From Hydractinia symbiolongicarpus (lineage: Eukaryota > Cnidaria > Hydrozoa > Anthoathecata > Hydractiniidae), in assembly GCF_029227915.1 (NCBI RefSeq), contig NC_079888.1, forward strand, positions 15,855,001 to 15,919,000: a stretch of 64,000 bases of DNA, written 5' to 3'. The number at the start of each line of letters is the position of its first letter. The stretch's first letter is position 1. The position numbers and the translations under genes are program-made. Below the pieces are notes generated by a model. That model was not told the origin of the DNA. It searched no databases and worked only from the letters and a program-made list of their open reading frames with translations. Shown here in pieces: positions 14,201-26,400 of the stretch.

Positions 14201-15662
14201 CTTTTATTCATTAGAATATAATTGGTGCTTTGATGGTGCATTATTTGTGTTTTTTAAGATATGTTTTGTTTTACATTATTATCAGTGTTTGTTGCTGAAT
14301 TTTTCTTGTTTCAAAATTAATTTTTAATTTCCAACATTTGATTTTCATGTACTTGAATGTATGGCAAAATTAAACACATCCTTTCTTTTACCAGAACTTC
14401 AATGTTAACAGCAAACATGTCCTTTCTTTAAAGTTAAAACCAACAGTCTTTAGCAATGTTCACTCGGTAACTTTTCATCACTGCGAAACTCACGATACTT
14501 CATAGGAGCATCGGTTTTTGTCTTATGTATAGAAGAATTATTTTAACACAGAAGGAACTCCAGTACCTCATTTTGTCAACAGTTTGCTTGTGAGAACAGC
14601 TTTAGAAATGTAAACGAACGCTACCATTTTAATTTTTCCCCCGCCAAATTCTTCCACTTGTCCTAGACCGACGCGGTTTGAAAAAGACTAATTGCTAAAA
14701 TAGTATTCTACCTATCAGTCATATTCACATTCCTGTTCATATATAACTTATTTGAAACATACATTAAGAATCACGAAAAGTAGACAATGATTGTGAAGAA
14801 AACCGACATAGGTATTGTAAACGGTTAACGTAAGTTATTTCGTGAGTTATTTGGTAACACAAAACCGATACAAACATTAGGTGTCCACAAATGGCGCCGC
14901 TAACTGGGTATATAGATAGCATTTTAAAATCCCTGGCCACGGATCTGCATATTAAACCAATTAAAAAGGCAATTAACTGCGCGAAACAAAGATATGTTGC
15001 ATTGCGAACTTGTCTAACATATACGAAATATTTGGCTATTACAGTCAAAGACGCAAGAGAATACTAATTAAACTTCCGAAAGACATTGGCAGGAAAATCG
15101 AGTGCATACCAAGATGCACCAACATGATGGTGAAGACAAAAATATAGAGGGTTAAGTATTGAGAACTTCATAAGAATATGTATTGTTTTTGAACGTTTCT
15201 GTTTTTACAAGACACGACTGCTAAAGGTTGAGCCTTAATAATTAGGCACAACTTTCTTTCTTATTTCTAAAAATATTAAAAATTGGAAAGGGTTGTTCAA
15301 TTTGTCCTTAAAATCGTTTTAGCTAACTAATAATTTATTGGCAGACCTTCAGAAGTTTCCCCTAAAGCTAAAAATTTAACCAGGGTTTATTTATAACCAA
15401 GGTTTCATATATAACCAGGGTTTCATATATAACCAAGGTTTCATGTTTCAGTTTCACGTTTGTTGTCAGCCACGAAAGCACAGCACATGTGAGCCCCGAT
15501 CCAAACAAAATTCGCAAAAAAAAGTTACCACAAAATGTTTTTGTTTTTGTTAGAAAAGCAGTGATTCTACAATTGGCTAATAATACCAACCTTTTTCGTT
15601 GGATTTAGGCTCCATCAAATATATGTAGCTTGTGTGAAAGGAACAAACAACCATAATAACAC
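11292..15662. other. Intergenic region without a recognisable gene
   Basis: AT-rich DNA between the phosphatase gene and a LINE relic. Open frames of 60-95 codons occur on both strands without motifs, conserved neighbours or good splice signals. A 20-bp tandem repeat sits at its right end. Confidence 0.55.
15379..15444. repeat. 20-bp tandem repeat, about 3.3 copies
   Basis: Units of the type ATAACCAAGGTTTCATAT alternate AAGG and AGGG variants. The core CCAAGG/GGTTT is partly self-complementary. Non-coding. Confidence 0.6.
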
Positions 15663-16058
15663 ATGTTCAACAATTGTTCGTTTGCGCTGAATAGAGGAAG
15701 ATATACATGGCGTCACGATTCTATTCTATTCACGATTTGTCACTACCTAAAATCGTTAGAGAATTTGGGTTTTGAGTTACTTGCTGATCTTGATGGTTTC
15801 AGAAGACCAGCTGAATTCTTTGATGGCCCCAGACTGAATGTCATTGAACTGTCTTGTTGTTATGAAAGTAACTTTACAAAAGCTTATGAATACAAAGTTA
15901 GACGCTATCAAAATTTGAAAAACACTCTTTTAAACAAAAAATACCAGGTAAACAAAATGTTTGTAGAGGTTTCCTTTCTTGGGTTATTCTCTAGAAGAAT
16001 CCGGAACTTTTCGAACTTCTGCACGCAGTTGCTTGGATGTAAATCGCATGATGAATAA
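15663..16058 (+). pseudogene. Retrotransposon reverse-transcriptase fragment (C-terminal part)
   Basis: An open frame of about 131 codons holds the blocks LNRGRYTWRHDSIL, ADLDGFRRPAEFF, ELSCCYESNF and KVRRYQNLK. I recognise these as the conserved C-terminal part of reverse-transcriptase polyproteins that are abundant in cnidarian and other invertebrate genomes. Neither polymerase motifs upstream nor a full element are present, so this is a truncated relic. The frame is still open, which suggests fairly recent insertion. No terminal repeat or poly-A tail could be assigned. Confidence 0.65.
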
Positions 16059-19000
16059 AATTTCTGATGTAGCGATAAGAAGGTTGTATTTTATCTATGT
16101 TAGGAGGAATAGTATGGTATGGTAAACCCCTTTTATACTAAAATTCTAATAATTTTTATTTTATTGACGACAATTTAAGTACGGTGGTCACAATTATTTC
16201 CAATAATTGTGTGAGAAACGTATTTATGTTAATTATTTAATTGCACATAAATCATTAATTCTTTCTGAATACAAATTGAAGTTAAAAAAAAAAAAAATGA
16301 AATTATTACCCAGGATAGCATCTTTGGTTACTATTGGTACTGCTATCAACGAGGGTCCTGCGAAAAGAGTCCTAGTGCATTTAGAGCCCTTATTTTTGCC
16401 ATTAGTAAAAATTTGGTCACTTTTTGCCAATTATTTACCTATGAGGTAAGGCAAGTCTTTCTTCAAACAGACACTTAAGGCTTTAGTGTGGAAATCTTAT
16501 CATGATTTGACCTGTTAAATAAAGAAGTCTGCATCGAACGGTCTCCAATAGCTACAGTGATCACAAAGCAAACTGTTCCGAATTTTTTTTGTTTTACTCT
16601 ACCAGTTTTCGTCACCTGAACCTCTTTTTCAGTGGGTGATCTTGAAAAAATACATTTTTGAATACTTCGATAGGCCTAATAAAATCGCTTACTTTCAGGT
16701 ATTGTCAGCTTTCTGAATTTCAATGGAGTTTATGTTGAAGTAGCTAGTTTTATCATTATTATTAAGATACAAACTTACATCCTTCTTTGACTGACTTTTA
16801 AAACGATTGCCGTAACGTCCTGATTTCATTCGTCGGGTTAAGCCCCGCGACTCGTCGGTATATGGGCCTGGTTACAAGCCAGAGAGATCAGTGAAGTTGT
16901 AAATGGACTTCGAAAAAGTATTGCCACAAGGTTTAGTCATTGCATAATTGACTTGAATTGACATAATTAAATATTCATTCAATGCATTTATAGATATTCT
17001 TCAGAATTGACCTCTAGGTGCTAGCTAGGTATCTTAATGCTAGATAGACTCTGCAAGTTACAGCTATTTCTGCAAGAAGCTGTCTCGCTGCCACACAACA
17101 CTACAATTAGTCAGGAAGAATCACACTGAACTTTTTAAGCATACAGTGAAATTATATATACTTTGATATATAAGTTAAACAGATACTTGATATGGTATAT
17201 TACCTTAGGACTACTATTATCACAAGGCGATAAAACAGATCAAAATTTGACAAAATAGCTATTTTATAACTAGCTCAGTGCCTGTTTGCTCGTGACAGAT
17301 TTTTAAACCGTACTTTAAGTTAAAGTCCCCATCTTTAATAAAAATTAAAATAAACAAATCGATATGATATGTTTTTAGAGCAATTAGTTCCATACCCTAA
17401 GTTAAAACATTGATTGAGTAAAAATATAAACAAAACATGCACCGTTTGTGGTCAAGTGCTTTACTAGTCACAAAAAATTGGGATAGAGCTTAGACACATA
17501 ACGATAAACGAACTTATAGAATTTAGAAATTTCATAAGTTCGTTTATTGTTATGTGTCACATTTAACATTTCTCCGGTCATTTGCTTAGATAAAATTCTT
17601 CTTCGGTAAAGATAGTAGTTAGAGTAAAGATAGTTTTTCCTCTTTTGGAGGTTGAGGCTAAATTATTTTGTCAACGAGCGAGAGAATCAAGACCAAAACC
17701 ACTTGTCAAGGCAAATATAACTTTTATAAAAGAAAGGCCGCAAAAAATAAGGCAAGAAACTCATTCTATTTGAGAGATATCAACATATCCATCGCACCAC
17801 GCATTTTCGTTTGAAGCTGTTTAATGACAACGAACGAACGTTTGGTTACTTGTAGGCGAAATATACATATTATCGTTTCGACAGCTCGTTTAATGATAAT
17901 GACTACACAGATAATATTTTTAATATGAAACTTTATGCTAAAAATTTGCATGAACATTTATACCGCCTAACTATTTTCTTTTGCGGGTACGAAAATTCAA
18001 ATCCAAGTTACAATATCATGAATGCATACTACGACAAAACACCTGTGATGTAAGCAACTGTGATGAATGATCTGCCGAGACAGAGATATTTTTAGGGTTA
18101 CATAACAAAATCTTTTCCTTATTGTTTCTATTCGATATCATATCTGTGTTCAGGACAGACATAAAATAAAGCAAGCATCTTGCGGACACGTTCCAACTAA
18201 AAAAATAAAATTTCATGCCGGTATAAAATTTCATGCTGGTATAAAAATTTTATGTCGCCTAAGTGTCACCATACACTAAACTTATGCTGCTAACAGTAGG
18301 GTTCAATGGTAAACTGTTAATTAGACAATATGATGTGGTGTTTTTTAAAAAAAACAAGGTTGGTGTAATCCATGTGTTACCCGTCGGGTATTTTTAGGTC
18401 TACTTCCAAGTGTGCTGCATTTCCTACATTTATGTATGCTACCGTATACAATTCAGTTTGGATTGGTATATTTATCCTTGCTTTTAATGCAATTTTGATT
18501 ATGTATGGCTTTTCTGGGGTTTTTTTATTGCACACATAAGTTTTTGAAAGCAACTGTTATTTTAGCCACAAAGTTAAGCATTTATTACTGGAATTGTTCT
18601 AAGAGCCTGATTGTGGCAAGTTGACTCGATGTTGTTTCAGTTGACAGGTCAAGCCGTTTGAAAAAATTGCATATTATATGGGAAAAGTCAACCCGGGACA
18701 AGACTTACACTGCTGCCGGGTTGAAAAAAAATGCGCGTATTTTTTCCAAATATGGCAGATGTAAGATGTAAACAAACAAGCGAAATTAAATCAAGATTAT
18801 CACTAAGTAATTTATCTGCTGCTTCGCTCGCCATTATGTTTCTTCTCCTGTGTTTGATCGCAATGCGCATGTTTTTTTAACTTAGCGCCTGGCGCGGCAA
18901 AGTGATATTACATGAACTGAGTCAACCCACCTAACGAACCAGTCCCAGGTTGAAAAACAACGAGCCAGTCTGCCTAGGCTGTATTTTTAGTTGTGATCTG

Positions 19001-20474
19001 CCATATGCCGAGTTGTTTAATTTTATCATGCTGAGCACGTGGGAAGTCAACACCAACTTGCTTAGGCTAGAACAAGTGCAGCGCCTTTTAAGAGAAAATA
19101 GTCCTGGGGACGAAGTTAGATATTTTAAAAATCCATTGCTTTTGTTGAATCCAGTCTTTGTTTTGATTACATGTACAGTTTGCACAAAATTCAACTTGTA
19201 ATGTCGAATTTAAAGATGGCTAGTTAACGAGTTCTTTGTTTATTTTTTTAAATTTCGATCAATCCCCATTATTTCACTCACCTAAAAATCTTTTTCCAGT
19301 AACATCTCGGATGCTTATAACCTTTTCTAGGCCCACCTCTCTCATTGGGCATCTAATCTCATCGGACACTGAATTTAGGAGCAGGGGAATGTTGAACAAA
19401 ATTAGGCTCAATATATTTATTCGAGGATTGTAGCTTGGTCTATTTTCTACAGTTACGTGCGCATAGAACATTCTTCAGTACCGTAGCTATGACATGTGTC
19501 CTTAGCTATGACATGAGTATCATCTGGAAAAAACAGGTTTTAGGAATATAATATGGTTACGATTCAACTTGTACTTAAAATCTTATCAAGTATGAATCTC
19601 ATTTATAAAGCACTTCAGTGAAGAAAATCAAAGATATCAAGAAATTCAAAGAAATTTGAAACAAAACTGTTGAAAAATGGCGTGAGAACCACCTGCCTAA
19701 ATTTTTCTACATTTTTTTTTCGGTCATCCCATATCAAAATAATAAAAATGGGCCATCAAAAATTTCAGCGTCATTAGTATAACCGTTCTATTGTTATTAA
19801 CAAAAGTATTCCAAGTAAGGAATTTCCACGCATTAAGAGGGTGACAGGAGTTGACTTCATCTACTTTGCTTTATTCTTCTTTTCAGGTATTTCCCATGCT
19901 TTATTTTCTGCCACAACAACAACAAAGACGCCACAACTACAATATCTGGGGCATACAACGCGATAGTTGGGTTGTGTAGCCGTAAAAATAGAAATAAGGA
20001 ACGAGTAAAAAGTATTTGAAATTTTTTAATTGAATAAATGTACAACAATAAAAGACAAAAAAGTAACAGTGCAAAAATTAGTTATACTTAATATATGTTA
20101 TATATATAATTATCACCGATCCATAACTGCATTCTCTCCAAAAATCCTCTCATTTGCAATTCTCACAAGAGCAGCACTAAATGCATTACCATATTAACAG
20201 ACAGCATCCAGAGCATGCAAAGAATATGCCAAAGTGGACCAATTAGGTACAACGTTTGCTTGGTGACCTTTTATGGTGATGGTAACTTTTCAGGATAGTG
20301 CTGTGTTGTTGTTTTAAAAATTAAGCTAAAAAAATACATGACTACGAGTATGTCTGCATAATCCTACATACAATGTGTGTTTGTTTCTATTGTTCAATGA
20401 TACGGGGGTATTATTTGGAATTGTCATAAAGCCTTAATCCAGTTTTAAACTAACATTACCCCTCGTAACTACAG
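16059..20474. other. Intergenic region without a recognisable gene
   Basis: No protein family is recognised. The most notable object is the hairpin at 17.5 kb. Around 18.66-19.1 kb, short GTCAACCC and CCCGGG(A) motifs recur, suggesting a decayed interspersed repeat, but no boundaries could be drawn. Confidence 0.5.
17493..17558. repeat. 66-bp near-perfect inverted repeat (hairpin)
   Basis: A 25-nt arm beginning GACACATAACG and its reverse complement ending TTATGTGTC differ at a single base and enclose a 16-nt loop. RNA from either strand would fold into a long, nearly continuous stem. Size and shape fit either a miRNA precursor or a very small fold-back element. Nothing in the flanks (no matching target duplication noticed) settles which. 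Confidence 0.7.
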
Positions 20475-23400
20475 TTACCATCTTTTGTGAAACATTTCGA
20501 TAAACGATCCAAACCAGCCTAAGGGAAGAAGAAAATAAAAAACAGTTGTCATTAAAAACCTTGAAAATAAATCAGACAAGTTTCTCCCTTTTTAATCATG
20601 TGCAAAATTTCAAAGCAATGTCTACCTCTTTCGCTGCATCTTTTCATTTCTTGTTCCAACAAAACTTTTTTCTGCATCAAGTCTTTCTTAACTTGGTTAA
20701 TTGTAATACTTCGATCACACAAAACGTCATACATACGCCACAAGTTTCCTTCAATCTCAACATTTGCATTGCAATCAATCACCTCGCGCATGTGTTTCTG
20801 GGCTGCTTTATAACCGTTATCAGTTATATTTATGCGGTTGATGTAATAGGTAATGTTTGATGTCAACATCATAAGCATTGAACGGTTGCATTTGGCGTCT
20901 AAAGGAAAAGTTTTGTTCTTCTTAGATGCTGGATACTTTTTTGGATAAGTTTTTTGTCGCTAGCCTGCTTCAGAGTGGTACTAATAAGGTTGTTTGGAAG
21001 GTTATTTTAAAGCTATAATATTTTGTTTATTATGTACTGTTTTTAAAAATATTTAGCAACCGACCGGTGAGCCATTGATGAAACTTTCCATCAGCCATCT
21101 TGTTTAACACATACCTCTAATACAAGGTATTCAATAAAAATTAACGTACTTACTTTTACAAGCCGTGGTAAGATGTGTTCTGTTCCAAATATTTAGGAAA
21201 GCCATGACAGTTTGTACATCTGAAGGCGTTACATCATTGAAGTGCAACAATGTCATATTTGGTTCATGACCTGTTCGGTACTGTATTACGCTGTTACACG
21301 TGCATGGTTTCGTAATGTCACAAGCTGAAAAATAGCAGAGAACAAACTGTGTAGAATGAAAAATTTTTTTTTGCATTAGGGTTTTACTTTCAGTTGCTAA
21401 AATAGCTAATAATATCTCACAGATTCTTCATTTTACACCTGTTTCTTTACACATACTGTCTAGAACTATTAGTGGTGCCTTATAAGAACCAAATTTTTTG
21501 TACGAGGTAAACCTAACATAGAATAATTCTAAGTTGCCACTCACCATTGCAATCTTGTGTGTTGCACGGCATTGTTCTGCTCAATGGTTGTGTTGGATCA
21601 CATCCTGCACCCCCTGCTTCTGGGGTTGGATTTGTACAACTTCTTGTTTGGGTCTTTTGTCCTCCTCCACATGTTTGCGAACATGGTCCATCAACCCATG
21701 CAGTTAATCCGCCATTTCCTAAAAAAACAAAGAAAATTACGCTTTACATATATTACGAATTTTTTTAGACCTTTTTGGTTGATAAAAATGGCAAGGTATT
21801 GTCGCCGCGACTGAGATGCCATCAAAATGGAACTGAAATGCATATCATAAAAAGTCTTTAAACACGTAACTGGTTTTGTCCAGTTAGCTGATGTAATATA
21901 AAATACTTTTTGTAACTCGAAGTAAAAAGAAGGAGGGTTGTTCGAGTCTGCAGCATCATAAATGAGAAAATCACGTACTATGACAGACAGCAGCTTGTCG
22001 CACTCCAACCTGAGTGAAACCAGAGTTACATCGACATTCATATGAACCACCATTGTTGAAACATTGAGCGTCCGAATCGCATCTAATTGTGTTGCATTCA
22101 TTGATATCTATGAATTGAAGAATTGTATTAAAAATTAGTGTGGCCAAACTAATTTGCCATTATTGGTATTGCCATGCTTTATGTTTTGTTTTACATCGTT
22201 AATGATTTCATCAATGATTTCATTGTTCTTTCCACGATTTCTTATAAACGAGTGCGTGTTCAAATTAAAATCGAACTAGTTTTTGTATCATTACTGACTG
22301 GCAATGAGCGGGATTCGATCCTAGAACTGGGAACCTCAAACTACGTGCGACTGTACGTTAGTAACACACGCAGACAACGTATCCAGTTGGCGTGTGTATA
22401 GGTGGATCTTTATGTCGAATCCTTTTGTTCATTCTCTACTAAGATGCAGGTCACACTAGCTAGCTTTTTTAAAAAACGTTAAAGTTGTAAGACGCTGTTT
22501 ATAATAATTGTTTTAAAACCTAAAGATCAGAATGATACAGTATGTGACGATATATGAAGTTTATCATTTTAAACTTCTGTTCTTACATCGATCCATGCAC
22601 AGCCCTAGAAGACTGATACTTCGTTCTATATTTTTAAATCACACCTGATGTTGTTATATGGTTTTTCATATAACAAAGCTTATATACATTTTACGGTGAA
22701 GTTTACGTGTCTTTTTAACAGCTCTTCGTGTAAGTGCAAATCTTATACTACAATGTAACAACAAATGCTAAGATAGAATAGGAACCTTCGAAGTTGATAA
22801 CCACAATGCGCGCTATTTCTTCTGTCGTCTGTATTGTAAACAACTTTTATACGAATGTTATAAAAATCATCATTAAGAAATGTTTCCGTCTTAATTTTTT
22901 TTGAAAACAACGTTTTAAGAATAAATAATGAAAAACAACTCAAGTTATTTACCTGTGCATGTCAAGGCAGGTGTTCCAGTTCCAGAGACTGGTTGATATC
23001 CAGTCGTACATTGACAGTTAAAACTACCAGCTGTGTTTATACATTGTACGAACGAGCCAGTGCATGGATTTGTTGCTGCGGAACATTCGTTTATATCTGT
23101 TAAAAAAAACACATATAGGCGGTCAACTTAAAGGTCCAGCCTATAAAGTTATTGGTACATGTCTCGACGACAATGGTTAGTGGTTTGTTACTAGCTGTTC
23201 TAACACATTCTAGCTGTAGTATGTAGCGGGAAAGCTAAGTATCTAAAATTGCTGAATGGGAAATAAATAAGAATTAATGAGATTATCAAGAAACTATACA
23301 CTTGAAAAAAGAAACAAGCAATTCACCGTCGCAAATGAGGTTAGCGCCACTCGTTCCAGACCTCGTATTGAATCCACTGATGCACGTACACGTGAATCCA

Positions 23401-26400
23401 ACGGTTTGATCAACACATCGAGAATTTGCGGGGCACGGGTTATTCAAACATTCGTTCACAGCTCCAGCTAAAAACAAGAGAATTGAAAGACAGTTAACTT
23501 CGGTTAAATCTTTCCACTATTTTCCATGATTTTCTAGGATCTAGAAATTTGCTTTTTCACTTAAAATTTTTTAGCAATATTGTCGTAAGTGCAATCTGCA
23601 CAAGTACATACCAATACAAGTCAAAGTAGTTCCCTGGCCAGAGGAACGTATAAAGCCTGTTCTACACTGGCAAGTTGCTGATCCTTCCGAATTGATGCAA
23701 TCCACATTAGCGCCTGTGCAATAGCTACCTGCGCATTCATTGATGTCTAGAAAATACATATAGAATATAAATCAAACTTAGGCAAAAGTAACTTATGAGG
23801 TGGTTTAATATAGCAAATTCTTGTAGCAATCCAGAGAATATCACTTAATCTTGCAACAACAAAAAGTATTATTTTATGAAGGCTCAATTACGATTTCAAT
23901 CCAAAAGTTTTCACCAAAGAATAGGTAGCTATATTATGAACATGGCTCGTGCAGCATAGATTATATCCTCAGATATTTCGTAAAGTATTTCTTATTTAAC
24001 ATTTGCATTAAAACTCCTCTTTAAAGGCAGGGTCATTTAATTCAGAGGGCGTATGTTAGGAGGGCGTTTAATGAAAGAATGACTAAAGAAGAGGAGAAAA
24101 GGCTTGAACAAAAAGATCGTCTAATAAAAGGGATGTTTACTGGAAGCATTCATTTTCTTAAAAAAAAATCTTCGTTTGTATCACTTGTTCTTGGCAGTAC
24201 ACATATATTTATTACCTATACATGTCAAGCCAGTTGTTCCAACTCCAGAGACTGGTTGATATCCAGCCAAACATTGACATGTAAAACTACCGGCTGTGTT
24301 CATACATTGTACATTCGACCCAGTGCATGGATTTGTTGCTGCAGAGCATTCGTTTATATCTGTTCAATATAAAAAAGGAAAAAAATTTTTATACGAACAA
24401 AATTATAGCTAAAGAGAGTGCTACGATGTTTTAATTTTAACTAATTATATTTCTCTTTAATATTAAAAAAATAGACGTTTAAAGTTATTATTTTGGAAAA
24501 ACATACACTTATATTAAATAAAAGATGTACATTTTGTTCTTACAATCTGTGAAGGACTTCAGACTTAGTACGTTCGTAATGCTTTTAATTTTTTGGCAAA
24601 ATCTCAACCTCAACGTTCTGATCATGTGTAATTCTGTAAAACTCTTTTTTTCACGTTTTTATTTTGGAGAAATAGTACTTACGTTTTATGCTTCGCATAA
24701 AAAAAACAAAAAACGTTTGTATATGCGATTTTAATTACACTGTCCTAAGTCACTTTTCTAATGTCTAGAGTTCTAAGGAATGCTTGTTAATCATTTAAGC
24801 AATTCTAACTGGTGTATCAAAGAGAGCAAAGAATTGAAAAACAAATTCATTTACCTGTGCATGTCAAGGCAGTTGTTCCAGTTCCAGAAACTGGTTGATA
24901 TCCAGTCATACATTGACATCTAAAACTACCGGCCGTGTTTATACATTGCACGAACGAGCCAGTGCATGGATTTGTTGCTGCGGAACATTCGTTTATATCT
25001 GTGAAAAAGAAAAATATTGAACAGCATTATTTAGCAAAGGAATAAAACGAAAGCTTGTTCTCCCTTGTCAATTTAATCAACAAGATAAAATGGCCTGGGA
25101 ACTTGGTTCAGATGAACTATGCAACAGTACCTAAGAGAATTCTTAAAAAAAAACATGCATCTCAAGTTTTACTTTAATTAATGCTCTAAAGATAATTTTA
25201 AGGACTCAACATGACAGCTTATTCGAAATTTATCTGAATATAATTAAAGATAACTAAATGGGAAGACAAGACTTTACTTGACTCCTCGACGAAGGTATAA
25301 ATTTTTTCTTATCAGGTTTCGTTAAATTTGAAAGCTCTTTCGTAAATTTATCGGCCAAAAATTTCGCTTGTTCGGTTTAAAACATATATTTATTACCTAT
25401 ACATGTCAAGCGAGTTGTTCCAGCTCCAGAGAATGGTTGATATCCAGCCAAACATTGACATGTAAAACTACCGACTGTGTTCATACATTGTACGTTTGAC
25501 CCAATGCAAGGATTTGTTGCTGCAGAGCATTCGTTTATATCTGTTAAATATAAAAAAGGATGAGTTAGGTATTTATATTGTTCTAGGGGTACTAGATACA
25601 AGAAATGATAAAAAAAGGAAAACAGACATACACACAAAAAGACAAATGAGCAACCAACTTAAAAACAAATTAGGTTGTGTAGTCGTGTATATTAATATTT
25701 ATTGTATATATAGAGGTAGTCACACTATATTAGCCTTTTTTTGCATTCATTTTTTGCATTCAAAGCCGCCATAGAAGCCAGAAAAGTAGGACTAAAAGCC
25801 ACCCCAATCCCAGAACAGGGTTAATGTTATTAGTTTACATATATAACCTACCATTCTCCACCAGAAAGAAGATAAAAAAATTTGCCCTAAGCTACTCTAC
25901 GCAACAGCTATAATTTACCTGAGCAAGATAATGCACTTGTGCCAGAACCAGATACAGCTTGGTACCCTGCCAAACATTGACAGGAAAAACTTCCAGCCGT
26001 ATTCACACAACGTACGTTCGATCCAGTGCAGGGAGTGGCTACTTGACTGCACTCATTGACATCTAGTAAAGTAAAAAAAAATTTAGAATCACATCCATCT
26101 CGCATTTTTTATTTTATTGTTTTATCTATATTTAAGTTTAACAGATTGGAGAGCCTTCTTATAGTTAGAAAAATGTGGTATACTCTTTCAAAATTGAAAA
26201 ATGAGATCATGATATATCATATGCACTTACCTTGGCAACCCGTACCAGTTTTTAAACCATCTCCAGTAAAGCCCGCACGACACTGGCAAGTAAATGAATT
26301 GGCTGATTCTTGACATGTAGCCGTAGAAACACATGGATCAGCAGAACACCCAGCAGCTACAAAATCAAATAATTTTAATAATGTTTTGGCATCTGACATA

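Noticed and set aside
20546-20860. Plus-strand open frames over 20.5-20.9 kb
   Set aside because: Antisense shadows of the conserved Y exon, which has cysteines, splice sites and a paralogue on the minus strand.
21691-22101. 136-codon minus-strand open frame
   Set aside because: It overlaps a real EGF exon (22107-21979) in another frame and runs through the following intron; it is a shadow.
22270-22400. tRNA-like element on the minus strand (GGATCGAATCCCGC)
   Set aside because: Only a B-box-like motif is convincing; no A box at proper spacing and no paired stems were found.
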